Positions 45,787 to 57,661 are shown, counted from the stretch's first letter. The stretch is DNA of 64,000 bases from DATBJJ01 sp963750915 (GCA_963750915.1 CAVVSF010000008.1:62001-126000); one strand, 5' to 3'. Made by a program: numbers and translations. Notes: generated from the sequence alone by a model not told the origin.

Positions 45787-47178
45787 ATGACGATGATGAG
45801 ATACGTGGTGGGATGCGCCGCGGCGCTGGCATTCGCCAGCCCGCTGGCGGCGCAGGACGGAACGACGATTCAGGGGACAGTTCGCGTCGCCGAGCCGGTA
45901 CGCACGACGGCGCCCGCTGAAGCAGCCGCGGTCGCGGCCGTCTCGGCGCAGGACATGGCGGAGCACGAGATCTACGCCGCCCGCCTCGCGCGCGAGCACT
46001 CGGCGCAGGACCGCGAGCGCGAGGCCCGGGAGCGCGAGGTACAGCGGGCCCAGGCCGAGCGCGATCGGGAATCGTCGCTCTACGAGCAGGGCACCAACGC
46101 CCTTTACGAGAGCCGCTGGGACCGCGCCCTCAACTCCTTCACGCGGCTCGCCGACCTCAAGGGGCCGCGCACCGACGCCGCTCTCTACTGGAAGGCGTAC
46201 TCCCAGAATCGGCTCGGTCAGCGCGCCGAGTCGCTGGCGACGCTCGGCGACCTGACCAAGACCTATCCGGCGAGCACCTATGTCAAGCAGGCCCGCGCGC
46301 TCGAAGTCGAAGTCCGCGGCGCCGCCGGGCAGAAGGTGTCGCCCGAGTCGCAGGCGGACGAGGACCTGAAGCTTTACGCCCTGAACGGGCTGGCCCACAG
46401 CAAGCCGGCCGAAGCGGTGCCGCTGCTGCAGAACCTCCTCAACGGCAACGCGACGCCACGGCTCAAGGGCCAGGCGCTCTTCGTCCTGGCCCAGATCAAC
46501 ACGCCGCAGTCGCGCGAGATCCTCAAGAACGTCGCCAAGGGCGGCGCCAGCCCGGAGCTGCAGGGACGCGCCATCCAGTATCTCGGCGTCCATGGCGGCG
46601 CCGAGAGCCGGGCGACGCTGGCCGAGATCTACACCACGACGACCGACGTCGACGTCAAGCGGCGCATCCTCCGCGCCTTCATGACCGCCGGCGAGAAGGA
46701 TCGGCTGTTTGCCGCGGCCCAGTCCGAAACGACGCCCGAGCTGCGGATGGAAGCGGTGCGGCAGCTCGGCGCGATGGGCGCCAACGACTATCTGTGGCAG
46801 ATGTATCAGAAGGAGACCGCGGTCGACGTCAAGCGCCAGATCATCTCGGCGATGCAGGTCGGCGGCAACACGTCGCGGATGATCGAGCTGGCGAAGACCG
46901 AGAAGGACCCCGAACTGCGGCGCGCGGCGCTGCGCAACCTCGGCGTCATGGGCTCGAAGACGGCCGGCGACGCGCTGGTCGAGCTCTACGCCAGCGAGCA
47001 GGATCCCAACCTGCGCCGCACCATCATCAACTCGCTCTTCACGCAGGGCAACGCGACCGCCCTCGTCGCGCTCGCGCGCAAGGAATCGGATTTCGCGATG
47101 AAAAAGGAGATGGTCCAGCGGCTGTCGACGATGGACAACAAGATCGCGCGCGACTACATGCTCGAGCTGTTGAAGTAG
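45787..47178 (+). CDS. Secreted TPR/HEAT-repeat protein, first of a pair
   Basis: A 463-residue protein with a signal peptide (GCAAALAFASPLAAQ). A coiled Glu/Arg-rich stretch (about 60-95, REREAREREVQRAQAERDRE) is followed by a TPR-like unit (GTNALYESRWDRALNSFTRL), then about nine HEAT-like repeats of about 31 residues (for example ELQGRAIQYLGVHGG, ELRMEAVRQLGAMGA, ELRRAALRNLGVMGS). Such superhelices bind partner proteins. It is probably periplasmic and may be the effector or sensor of the sigma/anti-sigma pair. Start ATG 45787 follows an AGAGG site. Confidence 0.85.
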   Translation: MTMMRYVVGCAAALAFASPLAAQDGTTIQGTVRVAEPVRTTAPAEAAAVAAVSAQDMAEHEIYAARLAREHSAQDREREAREREVQRAQAERDRESSLYEQGTNALYESRWDRALNSFTRLADLKGPRTDAALYWKAYSQNRLGQRAESLATLGDLTKTYPASTYVKQARALEVEVRGAAGQKVSPESQADEDLKLYALNGLAHSKPAEAVPLLQNLLNGNATPRLKGQALFVLAQINTPQSREILKNVAKGGASPELQGRAIQYLGVHGGAESRATLAEIYTTTTDVDVKRRILRAFMTAGEKDRLFAAAQSETTPELRMEAVRQLGAMGANDYLWQMYQKETAVDVKRQIISAMQVGGNTSRMIELAKTEKDPELRRAALRNLGVMGSKTAGDALVELYASEQDPNLRRTIINSLFTQGNATALVALARKESDFAMKKEMVQRLSTMDNKIARDYMLELLK

Positions 47179-47206
47179 GCGCCGGCGTCATCGCAGGAGA
47201 CGAGAC

Positions 47207-48577
47207 ATGCGTACCCGAACAAGCCTGACGCCGATCCGCCGCGGCCTTGGCGCCGTCGCCGCCGCCGCCGTCGTGACAATGACCGCCAGCGTCGCCGCGG
47301 CGCAGCCGCGGATCAGCAACGGCACCGTCAACAGCCAGCCGGCCGGAGCTCTGGCCGCGACCTTCCGCTCGCTGGTCGCGGCGCGGAGCGATGCGGCCTG
47401 GATTGGCTACACCGTGCCGGTCGTCGACGGCGAGCGGGTGATGTGCTGCTTCGGCGGCGACACGACCTGGGTCAATGGCACTGTCGTCAGCTCCGACGCG
47501 CAGTCCTGCTGCCGTGCCTGCCGGCTCGAACCGGCGGCCGACGGCGTCTCGATCGCGAAGCGTGCGCCAGCCGCCGGCGGGCCGGCGATCAAGCTGTCCG
47601 GTTCGGAGCGGATGGTCGTCCTCTTCCGCGTCGTCGGCCGCGAAGTCGAGCGCATCCGCACCTTCTCGGAGGACTGCGCCCTCGACGCCGGCGGCCGCCA
47701 GGTGACGTGGCTCGAGAACGTGCAGGCGGCCGACAGCATCGCGCTGCTCGAGTCCTACGCGACGTCGACGCCGGCGGCAACGCCGTCAGCCTCGTCGACG
47801 TCGACCGCAGCGGCCGTATCCCGGCTCGCCGATGCCGCCGTATCCGCGATCGCGCTGCACGGCGACGCCGCCGCGGACGCGTCGCTCGGGCGCCTCGTCG
47901 CCCCGACGCAACCCGAGGCGCTGCGCAAGAAGGTGACGTTCTGGCTCGGGAATACGCGCCGCGGGCCCGGCCTGGCGCTGCTGCAGAAACTGCTCGCGGG
48001 CGACCCGAGCCAGGAGGTCAGGAAGGGCGCGATCTTCGGGCTGTCGCAGAGCCACGAGGCCGGAGCATTCGACGCGCTGGTCGCCGTCGCCCGCAACGAC
48101 ACCAACCCGCGGCTGCGCGGTGAAGCGCTCTTCTGGCTCGGTCACAAGAACGATCCGCGCGCGACGAAGGAGATTCTCGCCGCGATCGAACGGGACCCGG
48201 CCGCCGAGGTCCGCAAGCGCGGCGTCATGGCGCTCAACCAGCTCAGGGACGATACCGGCGTCGACGCCCTGGTGCAGCTGGCGCGCACGTCCACTGACGC
48301 CACGACCCGCGGCGAAGCCGTCTTCTGGCTCGGCCAGAAAGCCGGCCAGCGTGCCGCCGCCGCGATCACCGAAGCGATCGAGAAGGATCCGGACACCGAG
48401 GTGAAGAAGCGCGCCGTCTTCGCGCTGAGCCAGATGCCGAAAGATCAGGGTGTGCCGCTGCTGATCAACGTCGCGCGGACGCACGCCAATCCCGCGGTTC
48501 GAAAGCAGGCCATCTTCTGGCTCGGCCAGTCCCGGGATCCGCGAGCGACCGAGTTCTTCGCCGAGATCCTGAAGTAG
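47207..48577 (+). CDS. Secreted HEAT-repeat protein, second of a pair
   Basis: A 456-residue protein with a signal peptide (VAAAAVVTMTASVAAA). The N-terminal domain (about 35-190) is unique and contains five Cys clustered in CCFGG and QSCCRACR, which could make disulfides or bind metal. From about residue 195 come HEAT-like repeats (LRKKVTFWLGN, VRKGAIFGLSQ, LRGEALFWLGHKND, VRKQAIFWLGQSRD). The regular FWLG and FGLSQ cores recur about every 31-34 residues. A SAGGAGA-like ribosome site precedes ATG 47207. The gene is 28 bases after the first HEAT gene. Confidence 0.85.
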   Translation: MRTRTSLTPIRRGLGAVAAAAVVTMTASVAAAQPRISNGTVNSQPAGALAATFRSLVAARSDAAWIGYTVPVVDGERVMCCFGGDTTWVNGTVVSSDAQSCCRACRLEPAADGVSIAKRAPAAGGPAIKLSGSERMVVLFRVVGREVERIRTFSEDCALDAGGRQVTWLENVQAADSIALLESYATSTPAATPSASSTSTAAAVSRLADAAVSAIALHGDAAADASLGRLVAPTQPEALRKKVTFWLGNTRRGPGLALLQKLLAGDPSQEVRKGAIFGLSQSHEAGAFDALVAVARNDTNPRLRGEALFWLGHKNDPRATKEILAAIERDPAAEVRKRGVMALNQLRDDTGVDALVQLARTSTDATTRGEAVFWLGQKAGQRAAAAITEAIEKDPDTEVKKRAVFALSQMPKDQGVPLLINVARTHANPAVRKQAIFWLGQSRDPRATEFFAEILK

Positions 48578-48586
48578 CGACGGGTA

Positions 48587-49135
48587 TCAGTGAATGCCTT
48601 GCCCGAGATGGAGCGCCGCCGGATCGGCGCCCATGCGGCGGATTGCGGTTTCCCACATCACTTGCGGCTCGACGTCGAAGAGCAGATCGACGTCGAGGGC
48701 GCCGATGAGCCAGGCCGACTGCGCCAGCTCGGCGTCGAGCTGGCCCGGTCCCCATCCGGCATAGCCGGCAAGGACGCGGGCGCGCGGCGGCGGGGATTCG
48801 GTCAGCACGCGGCGCAGCAGCTCGGGCGACGTCGACAGGTAGAGGCCGTCGCAGATCGTGCGGTACTCGGGTTCTGGTGGCGCTTCAGCCAGCAGGATCC
48901 AGCCACGCTCCGGTTCGACCGGGCCGCCGATGCAGAGCGGCAGGCCGTTCGAGCCGACCACCGCCGGTTCGAGGCGCACCATCGATCCCGCCGGCATTTC
49001 AGTCGGCCGGTTGACGACCAGCCCGAAGGCGCCGTCCGGATCGTAGTCGCACAGCAACACGACGGCGCGGGCAAAGTTCGGGTCCTGCATCTGCGGCATC
49101 GACACCAGGAGTGCCGGTTCGAACGCGTCCTTCAT
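48587..49135 (-). CDS. YqgE/AlgH-family protein
   Basis: A 182-residue protein of the UPF0301 fold: LLVSMPQMQDPNFARAVVLL at the start, GAFGLVVNRPTEM, GLPLCIGGPVEPERGW and the ending VLAGYAGWGPGQLDAELA. The family is conserved but its function is unclear; in pseudomonads it affects alginate production. ATG 49135 overlaps the queG stop by four bases (ATGA), so it is the last gene of a queG-yqgE pair. It converges on the HEAT gene. Confidence 0.93.
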   Translation of the reverse strand: MKDAFEPALLVSMPQMQDPNFARAVVLLCDYDPDGAFGLVVNRPTEMPAGSMVRLEPAVVGSNGLPLCIGGPVEPERGWILLAEAPPEPEYRTICDGLYLSTSPELLRRVLTESPPPRARVLAGYAGWGPGQLDAELAQSAWLIGALDVDLLFDVEPQVMWETAIRRMGADPAALHLGQGIH

Positions 49136-50214
49136 GACGTCTGCCCCCGAAGCCTGGCGGCCGCCCAGTCGACGTGACCAGTGACGAGCGGATCCTGACA
49201 GGTTGGTTCCTGATGTCCGGTCAACGCCGCGGCCGCTGCCGCGTCGCCGCTGTTCCCGATCGCGACGGCGAGGTTGCGCCGCAGCCGCCTGACACCTGCC
49301 CGCTTCATCGCACTCCCCTTCAGCGCCTGCCTGAGCTCGTCGTCCGACCGCGACCATAAATCGACGAGCCTCGGCGCGTCGAGCGCCAGCCGCGGCAGCC
49401 ACGCCGCGTCGCCCGACACTCCCCTCGACGGCGTCAGGTTCCACGGACAGACTTCCTGACAGATATCACACCCGTACGCATGATTGCCGATCGACGTCCG
49501 CCACTCGGCGGGAATGTCGTGCTTCAGCTCGATGGTCAGGTACGAAATGCAGCGCGTCGAGTCCAGAACGTACGGCTCGACCAGGGCGCCGGTCGGACAG
49601 GCGTCGAGGCAGCGGGCGCAGGTGCCGCACTGATCGAACGCCGGCGCATCCGGCTCGAGCAGCGCGTTGGTGATGATGACCGAGAGGAACATCCACGATC
49701 CCAGCTCCTCGTTGATGACGCAGGTGTTCTTGCCGATCCAGCCGAGGCCGGCATGGCGGGCGTAGACGCGCTCCTGCACCGGCCCGGTATCGACGTAGCC
49801 GCGGCCTTCGAAACCATCGCCGGCTGACTCGCGCATCCACGACAGCAGCGCGTCGAGGCGCTGCTGGATCACGACGTGATAGTCGTCGCCCCACGCGTAG
49901 CGCGCGATCGCGGCGATGTCGCCGCCGTCGTCGCCCCGCTCGTTGGAGTACGGGCGATCGGTGTTGTAGATCGTCCCCATCACGATTACCGACTGCGCCG
50001 ACGGCAGCACCTGGTGCACGTCCGCGCGTCGTTCGGCCGTGCGCTCGAGGTAGTGCATCTCGCCGGCATAGCCGCGGTCGATCCACTCGCGCAGGAAGCC
50101 GAGCTCCGGAAAACGGTCGGCGGCCGTAACGCCGCACAGGTCGAACCCTGTCGCAGCGGCCTGTCGTTTGACGGCAAGTGAAGTCAGCGCAGGAAGCGCC
50201 GGGGTCGTCATCAT
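49132..50214 (-). CDS. queG: Epoxyqueuosine reductase QueG
   Basis: A 360-residue cobalamin-dependent reductase that makes queuosine from epoxyqueuosine in tRNA anticodons. Two [4Fe-4S] clusters are marked by CGTCARCLDACP and CDICQEVCPW. The B12-binding part includes YARHAGLGWIGKN and FEGRGYVDTGPVQER. Start ATG 50214 (with a second ATG next to it) gives the standard N-terminus; TATAAT lies 12 bases upstream. The length is typical. The yqgE gene follows with an ATGA overlap. The other queuosine genes are not in the window. Confidence 0.93.
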   Translation of the reverse strand: MMTTPALPALTSLAVKRQAAATGFDLCGVTAADRFPELGFLREWIDRGYAGEMHYLERTAERRADVHQVLPSAQSVIVMGTIYNTDRPYSNERGDDGGDIAAIARYAWGDDYHVVIQQRLDALLSWMRESAGDGFEGRGYVDTGPVQERVYARHAGLGWIGKNTCVINEELGSWMFLSVIITNALLEPDAPAFDQCGTCARCLDACPTGALVEPYVLDSTRCISYLTIELKHDIPAEWRTSIGNHAYGCDICQEVCPWNLTPSRGVSGDAAWLPRLALDAPRLVDLWSRSDDELRQALKGSAMKRAGVRRLRRNLAVAIGNSGDAAAAAALTGHQEPTCQDPLVTGHVDWAAARLRGQTS

Positions 50215-50226
50215 CGGGCGATCCCC

Positions 50227-50232
50227 ATTATA
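50227..50232 (-). promoter_or_regulatory. -10 TATAAT 12 bases before the ATG at 50214
   Basis: A perfect TATAAT on the minus strand before queG. A start about 7 bases downstream gives a leader of about 5 bases, too short for a normal ribosome site, though GGGG lies between. Confidence 0.55.
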
Positions 50233-50246
50233 GGGGCCCGAGATCG

Positions 50247-50308
50247 GCGGGGCTGAAGCCCGCCCTGCGAGGGCCGGGGCGAGGGTGGGGCCGAAGCCCC
50301 GCCCTGTG
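50247..50308. repeat. Two copies of a GGGGCTGAAGCCC hairpin repeat
   Basis: Copy 1 (50247-50269) and copy 2 (50285-50308) differ at few positions: GGGGCTGAAGCCCGCCCTG against GGGGCCGAAGCCCCGCCCTG. Each folds as GGGGC-GAA-GCCCC. They fill the gap between acnA and queG, downstream of acnA. The unit resembles dispersed intergenic hairpins seen in other high-GC bacteria. Confidence 0.75.
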
Positions 50309-50314
50309 CCCGGT

Positions 50315-53060
<2,746 letters not shown>

Positions 53061-53114
53061 CCTTTAATCATTCTCCACACCGGCATGTCTGTTCAAGGCC
53101 GGCAGTACGCTGGT

Positions 53115-54650
53115 TTACTGCAGACCCGCAAGAAACTCGCGGGCGACCTCGGCCGGATCCCGCCGCCCGGCGTCGACAGCGTGGTTCATCCGGCGCATGT
53201 CGGCGACCGGGATGCGCCCCGAGAGGCTCCTGATCGCCGCTTCCGTCGCCGGGTGGGCGAGCAGGGCCGGCGCCCGCGCCACGACGACCGCATCGTACGG
53301 CGGAAAGTAGTGCCGGTCGTCCTCGAGCATGGCGAGGTCGTAGGCGTCGATCAGGCCGCTCGTGGCGTCGCCGGCGATCAGATCCACCTGGCGATCGGCA
53401 AGGGCGCGGTAGATCAGCGACAGATCCATCGCGCGCGGGGGTGCACGGAACTGCAGGTTGTAGGCCTTCGCCAGCCCCGGATACCCGTCGGCCCGCTGGA
53501 GGAACTCGTAACCAAATCCCGCCTGCCAGCCCGCCGCCGGCGCCGCCGCGTCCGCAATCGTCCGCAGCTTTAGCCGCCTGGCGTCGTCACCGCGAACGAG
53601 GATCGCGAACGTGTTCTCGAAGCCGAGCGGCTCGAACACGGTAAGGCCGGCGCCGGCGTAGTTCGCGCGCACCCTGTCGAGGACCTGGGTCGGGTTCGTT
53701 TCTACCGGCGAGCGGAAGATAGCGGTGTGCGCCGTGCCCGTGTACTCGACGTAGAGATCGATGTCGCCGGATCGGAGCGCCTGGTCGCAGATGAACGTGC
53801 CGCCGAGGTTGAGCCGCCGCTCGACCCGGACGCCGGCGCGCGACTCCAGCGTCTGCGCCAGGATTTCGCCGAGCAGGATCTGCTCCGTAAAGTTCTTCGA
53901 GCCGACGCGGATTGTCGGCGGGCCGGAGCGGCCGGCCAGCCCCACCCAGAGGCCGCCGACGACGACTGCCGACAGAACCGCCGCCGTCGCCGCGCGCCCC
54001 GGCCGCCAGCCGCTCGTCATCGCGGCGCGGACGCCGCGTTCCGCCAGCATCAAACCGCCGTCCAGCGTCAGCGCGAGGAGCGCTGCCGGGATCGCGCCGG
54101 CGAGGATGACGGTCGGGTCGACCATCGACAGGCCGCGAAAAATGTACTCGCCCAGACCGCCGGCGCCGACCGCCGCGGCGATGGTCGCGGTACCGACGCC
54201 AATCACCGCCGCGACCCGGATGCCGGCCACAATCGACGGCAGCGCCAGCGGCAGCTGGACCCGGCGCAGGAGCTGGCGGGGCGTCATGCCGAGCGCCGTG
54301 CCGGCCTCGACGAGCGCGGGGTCGACCGACGTGATGCCGGCGATCGTCGTGCGCACGATTGGCAGCAGCGCGTATACGATCAGCACCGTGATGGCGAGGC
54401 GCGCGCCGAGACCGCCGATAAACGGCAGCGGCAGGAGAAAGCCGAACATCGCGAGGCTGGGAATCGTCTGCGCCGCGTTGACGATCCAGACGAGCGGCGC
54501 GCCGAGGCGCGGCCGGCGGGCGGCGAGGATCCCGAGCGGCACGCCAACCGCGACCGCGGCAAGCGTCGAGATCGCGACGAGAAAGAGGTGCTGGCCGAGG
54601 AGCGACGCGAACTCGGCGCGATGCGACGCGAGGAACTCGACCAGCCTCAC
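53115..54650 (-). CDS. Glycine betaine/carnitine-type ABC permease fused to binding domain
   Basis: From GTG 54650 the protein has 511 residues. Residues about 1-215 are a ProW-like permease (GQHLFLVAISTLAAVAVGVP, EAGTALGMTPRQLLRRVQLP with the EAA loop). Another helix follows near 235-255, then the OpuC-type substrate-binding domain (IRVGSKNFTEQILLGEILAQ, GDIDLYVEYTGTAHTAI). Fused permease-binding proteins are known for osmoprotectant importers of the OpuB/OpuC type; the ligand could be betaine, choline or carnitine. The GTG overlaps the ATPase stop by four bases. Confidence 0.9.
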   Translation of the reverse strand: MRLVEFLASHRAEFASLLGQHLFLVAISTLAAVAVGVPLGILAARRPRLGAPLVWIVNAAQTIPSLAMFGFLLPLPFIGGLGARLAITVLIVYALLPIVRTTIAGITSVDPALVEAGTALGMTPRQLLRRVQLPLALPSIVAGIRVAAVIGVGTATIAAAVGAGGLGEYIFRGLSMVDPTVILAGAIPAALLALTLDGGLMLAERGVRAAMTSGWRPGRAATAAVLSAVVVGGLWVGLAGRSGPPTIRVGSKNFTEQILLGEILAQTLESRAGVRVERRLNLGGTFICDQALRSGDIDLYVEYTGTAHTAIFRSPVETNPTQVLDRVRANYAGAGLTVFEPLGFENTFAILVRGDDARRLKLRTIADAAAPAAGWQAGFGYEFLQRADGYPGLAKAYNLQFRAPPRAMDLSLIYRALADRQVDLIAGDATSGLIDAYDLAMLEDDRHYFPPYDAVVVARAPALLAHPATEAAIRSLSGRIPVADMRRMNHAVDAGRRDPAEVAREFLAGLQ

Positions 54651-55420
54651 TGAGCCCGGCTCCCGCGCAGCGCCGCCGTCGCCTCGAGCAGCGGCTCGAG
54701 CATCGCCCGTACGCGCCCGTCCTCGCTCGCGGCCACCTCGGCCGGCGGCGCCAGCGCGACGAGGACGCCGTCGGCGAGCACCCCGATGCGGGTCGCCAGC
54801 GACATCGCCTCCGCCATGTCGTGCGTGACGATGACGATCGTCTTGCGGACCTCGGACTGAATCCGGCGGAACTCGCGGTGCAGCTCGCTGCGCGTAACCG
54901 GATCGAGCGCGCCGAATGGCTCGTCCATCAGCAGGATGGGTGGATCGCCGGCCAGCGCCCGCGCCACGCCGACGCGCTGCCGCTGCCCCCCCGACAGCTC
55001 GTGGGGCCGCCGTTGCGCGAAATCGTTCGCCGGCAGGCCGACCAGCTGCAGCATCGTCTCGACACGGGTCGCGGTCCGGGATCGCTCCCACCCGAGCAGC
55101 GCCGGCACGACGGCGACGTTGTCGCGAACGGTCATGTGCGGAAACAGGCCGACGTCCTGGAGAACGTAGCCGATGCTGCGGCGCAGGGCGAAGGGATCCC
55201 AGGCCGTGAGGGCGCGCTCGCGAACGACGATCTCGCCGCGATCGGGCGTCAGCAGCCGGTTGATGGCCTTGAGGATGGTGCTCTTGCCGGCGCCGCTGCG
55301 GCCGACGAGCGCCAGCGTCTCGCCCTGCTCGACCGCGAGGTCGATGCCGCGGAGCACAGTCTGGGCGCCGCGTGAGAGCCAGACGCCGCGAAACTCGATG
55401 TCAGCCGTTAGAACACCCAC
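54647..55420 (-). CDS. ABC transporter ATPase, OpuCA/ProV-like
   Basis: A 257-residue ATPase: Walker A GRSGAGKST near residue 40, Q-loop VLQDVGLFPHMTV, signature LSGGQRQRVGVARA, Walker B ILLMDEPFGALD, H-loop VTHDMAEA. It lacks the CBS domains found in some OpuCA proteins. It pairs with the permease-binding protein encoded next (GTGA overlap). Start GTG 55420 overlaps the end of the beta-barrel gene by 13 bases. A later start is possible. Confidence 0.9.
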   Translation of the reverse strand: MGVLTADIEFRGVWLSRGAQTVLRGIDLAVEQGETLALVGRSGAGKSTILKAINRLLTPDRGEIVVRERALTAWDPFALRRSIGYVLQDVGLFPHMTVRDNVAVVPALLGWERSRTATRVETMLQLVGLPANDFAQRRPHELSGGQRQRVGVARALAGDPPILLMDEPFGALDPVTRSELHREFRRIQSEVRKTIVIVTHDMAEAMSLATRIGVLADGVLVALAPPAEVAASEDGRVRAMLEPLLEATAALRGSRAQ

Positions 55421-56070
55421 ACCAGGGAAGCGCCAGCTTCCGGGACGACGCGGCTCTTGTCATCCAGATCGAAGCCGCCGTCGCGAAACGACACCCCGAC
55501 GTCGCCGCGAATCGCGAAACGGCCGCTGCCGAGCCATACCTTGATGCCGCCGCCAGCGTGATACTCGACACCTTCTTCGACCAGGGTCTCGCCTTCGTGC
55601 AGCTCGCGCAGGTAGCCGGCGCCGCCGTAGACGAACGGCACGGCGCGGCTGCCGCTGCCGAAGTGATAGACGAGCGAGCCGTCGAACAGGTACTGGCTCA
55701 GGTCCTCTTCCGCCGTCGAGTCCGGCGCGTTCTCGAAGTCATCGGTGATGCGGACCTCGTAGACCGGCTTGGCGAAGCGCAGCCCGCCCTCGATCGAGAG
55801 CGACCGGGAAAAGAAGTAGCCGAGCCGCGCGCGATACCCGACGACCGGCTTGATCTCGCTGTCGGTGGTGAAAAAATCGAACGGCGCCCCGGTCGAGCCG
55901 GAGTTCGCCGTCTGCTCGGCGGTGCGCTCGTCGAAGCTGTAGCCGCCGATGTAGGTGATGCCGCCGGAAACCTCGACGCTGCCCTTACCGAGCCGCGCCT
56001 GCGCCCCTGCGACGGCCGGCAGCGTCAGAAGCGCGACCGCGGCGGCAATCGCCCGACCACGGCGCCTCAC
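55408..56070 (-). CDS. Outer-membrane beta-barrel protein
   Basis: A 220-residue protein with a signal peptide (AIAAAVALLTLPAVAGAQ) and amphipathic strands of 8-10 residues with aromatic ends (VEVSGGITYIGGYSF, YRARLGYFFSRSLSIEGGLRF, PFVYGGAGYLREL, GASLVWVF). The C-terminal Phe is the expected barrel-insertion signal. It is a small OmpA-type or 8-stranded barrel. It overlaps both neighbours by a few bases in a tightly packed operon. Function unknown. Confidence 0.8.
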   Translation of the reverse strand: MRRRGRAIAAAVALLTLPAVAGAQARLGKGSVEVSGGITYIGGYSFDERTAEQTANSGSTGAPFDFFTTDSEIKPVVGYRARLGYFFSRSLSIEGGLRFAKPVYEVRITDDFENAPDSTAEEDLSQYLFDGSLVYHFGSGSRAVPFVYGGAGYLRELHEGETLVEEGVEYHAGGGIKVWLGSGRFAIRGDVGVSFRDGGFDLDDKSRVVPEAGASLVWVF

Positions 56071-57062
56071 TTCGGGTTCACCCTGATTTCGATGCCGCGG
56101 GTGCCGCCGCCTCGCGGCACCGCGACGACGCGCTCGTGGAACTTCACCTGGAAATCGAGGTCGACCTCGAAGTCGTCGTCGAAGAAGCTGTTGACGTCGC
56201 CGTCGTCGAGCGGCTCGGCGCGAAGGATGTGCGGCCCCGGCAGCAGTCCGGCAATCACGTAGTCTCCGTTGTCGTTGAGGGTGAAGCCGCCGACCAGGCG
56301 GCCGGACGCCTGGTGGAACGCCACCACGTGCGCGCCCTTGACCCCGCGGCCGTTCTTGGTGACGCGGCCGCTGATGCTGCCGGTCTCGCGTTCGAAGTCG
56401 GTCGTGCCGTAAACGTCCGAGATGCCGGCGATGTCGTCGTCCTTCAGCGACCGATCGGCGATGTTGCCGCGGCTGAAGGAGATCGGAAACATCACCGACT
56501 CGGCGGCGATGACGCGGCGGCCGCTGCCCTGCAGTTCGGTCTCCCCCAGCGCCGAGTGCGACAGCCCGAGCAGGTGGCCGATCTCGTGCACGGCGATCGA
56601 CTCGACGTCGAACCGATCGGTGTTGCCGCCCTCCGCCGTCGACCAGGGGAAGAGCGTATTGAAGTAGATGTCCGACTCGAGGATGCGGCCGTCGGTGGTG
56701 TCAACGGTGAACGTCGTCGCCGCCAGCGTCCGGTCCTGGTCGGGGCGGTTGAGGAAGCCAATCACCGAGGCGCCGTCCTGGACGAACGGCCGCGACTGCA
56801 CGAAGCCGACGAACTCCGATGACGTGCGGGCAGTCTCGACCGCGTGCCACGTCGCGAAGCCGCGTCCGACCGCCGCCTGGAGCTGCGGCGCGCTGACGAG
56901 CGCGGCATCGGCGTTGGTGACGAAGTATCGGACCGGAAAATCACGCCACTGCAGCGTCAGCGTCCGGCCGTTGACGTCGGTGCCGAGCTTCAGGTACGCC
57001 CCGACCGGCACGGCCAGCGCCGCAATCAGCGCGACCGCCGCCGCCAGCGCGCGGCGGCTCAT
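56067..57062 (-). CDS. Secreted matrixin (M10-type) zinc metalloprotease
   Basis: A 331-residue protease with a signal peptide (AAAVALIAALAVPVGAY). The metzincin motif HEIGHLLGLSH is at residues 159-169 and the Met-turn is in AESVMFPIS. It has no propeptide cysteine switch. The C-terminal part (about 230-331) is a beta-sandwich or carboxypeptidase-regulatory-like domain (GSISGRVTKNGRGVKGAHVV). The substrate is unknown. It overlaps its neighbours by four bases each (ATGA), in an operon with an unknown protein, LpxB and the barrel protein. Confidence 0.9.
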   Translation of the reverse strand: MSRRALAAAVALIAALAVPVGAYLKLGTDVNGRTLTLQWRDFPVRYFVTNADAALVSAPQLQAAVGRGFATWHAVETARTSSEFVGFVQSRPFVQDGASVIGFLNRPDQDRTLAATTFTVDTTDGRILESDIYFNTLFPWSTAEGGNTDRFDVESIAVHEIGHLLGLSHSALGETELQGSGRRVIAAESVMFPISFSRGNIADRSLKDDDIAGISDVYGTTDFERETGSISGRVTKNGRGVKGAHVVAFHQASGRLVGGFTLNDNGDYVIAGLLPGPHILRAEPLDDGDVNSFFDDDFEVDLDFQVKFHERVVAVPRGGGTRGIEIRVNPK

Positions 57063-57655
57063 CGACCGCCTCTCGGCGCCGATGCCGCGGCCGCGGGCCT
57101 CGCCGCCATCGCCTCGCGGACCCTGGCGCCAAAGGCTTCAATCGGCATCGGCTTGCGCTCGACGGCGCCGCGTCGGATCGGCTGCCCTTCCGCCGTCGAG
57201 GCCGCGGTCGCGACCGTCGCCGACATGACCGGCGGCACGACGATCTGCTGCCCGGTGTGCGCATCGCGCCGGACCCGGAACACGCCCTGGTTCAGGCCGA
57301 AGACCGACGGCCACTCTTCGCTGCCCTGCTTGAGGAACAGCACCGCCTCGTCGCCCTTGTTGAACACCGGCGCGCCGATGACGACGCTGCGGTAGCGTCC
57401 GAGCTGCCCGCCCGGAACCTTGAACGTGACCGTGTTGCTGACGCCGCCCTTGAGCGACGTGAGCACTTCGGCGGTGACGATGCTGTCGACCCACCGCCGG
57501 CCGTCCGCCCACTGCGGCCTGACGTCGACGATGCGCGCGTGCGCGATGATCGCTGATCCGCCGACGATCTCGCGGAACTCTGCCGGTACCAGTACGGTCG
57601 CGGTCGCGATCGTGTGCACGAGCACACACGCGATGAACGGAATCACACGTCCCAT
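57059..57655 (-). CDS. Exported protein of unknown function next to matrixin gene
   Basis: A 198-residue protein with a hydrophobic N-terminus (IPFIACVLVHTIATATVLV) and a beta-rich domain (SAIIAHARIVDVRPQW, VSNTVTFKVPGGQLG, DEAVLFLKQGSEEWPSV). I associate this type with matrixin genes in Acidobacteria, but the function is unknown. It overlaps the matrixin gene by 4 bases. ATG 57655 has TAGACT 6 bases upstream, inside the end of lpxB, so a promoter for the protease operon may lie within lpxB. Confidence 0.7.
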   Translation of the reverse strand: MGRVIPFIACVLVHTIATATVLVPAEFREIVGGSAIIAHARIVDVRPQWADGRRWVDSIVTAEVLTSLKGGVSNTVTFKVPGGQLGRYRSVVIGAPVFNKGDEAVLFLKQGSEEWPSVFGLNQGVFRVRRDAHTGQQIVVPPVMSATVATAASTAEGQPIRRGAVERKPMPIEAFGARVREAMAARPAAAASAPRGGR

Positions 57656-57661
57656 GCGTGC

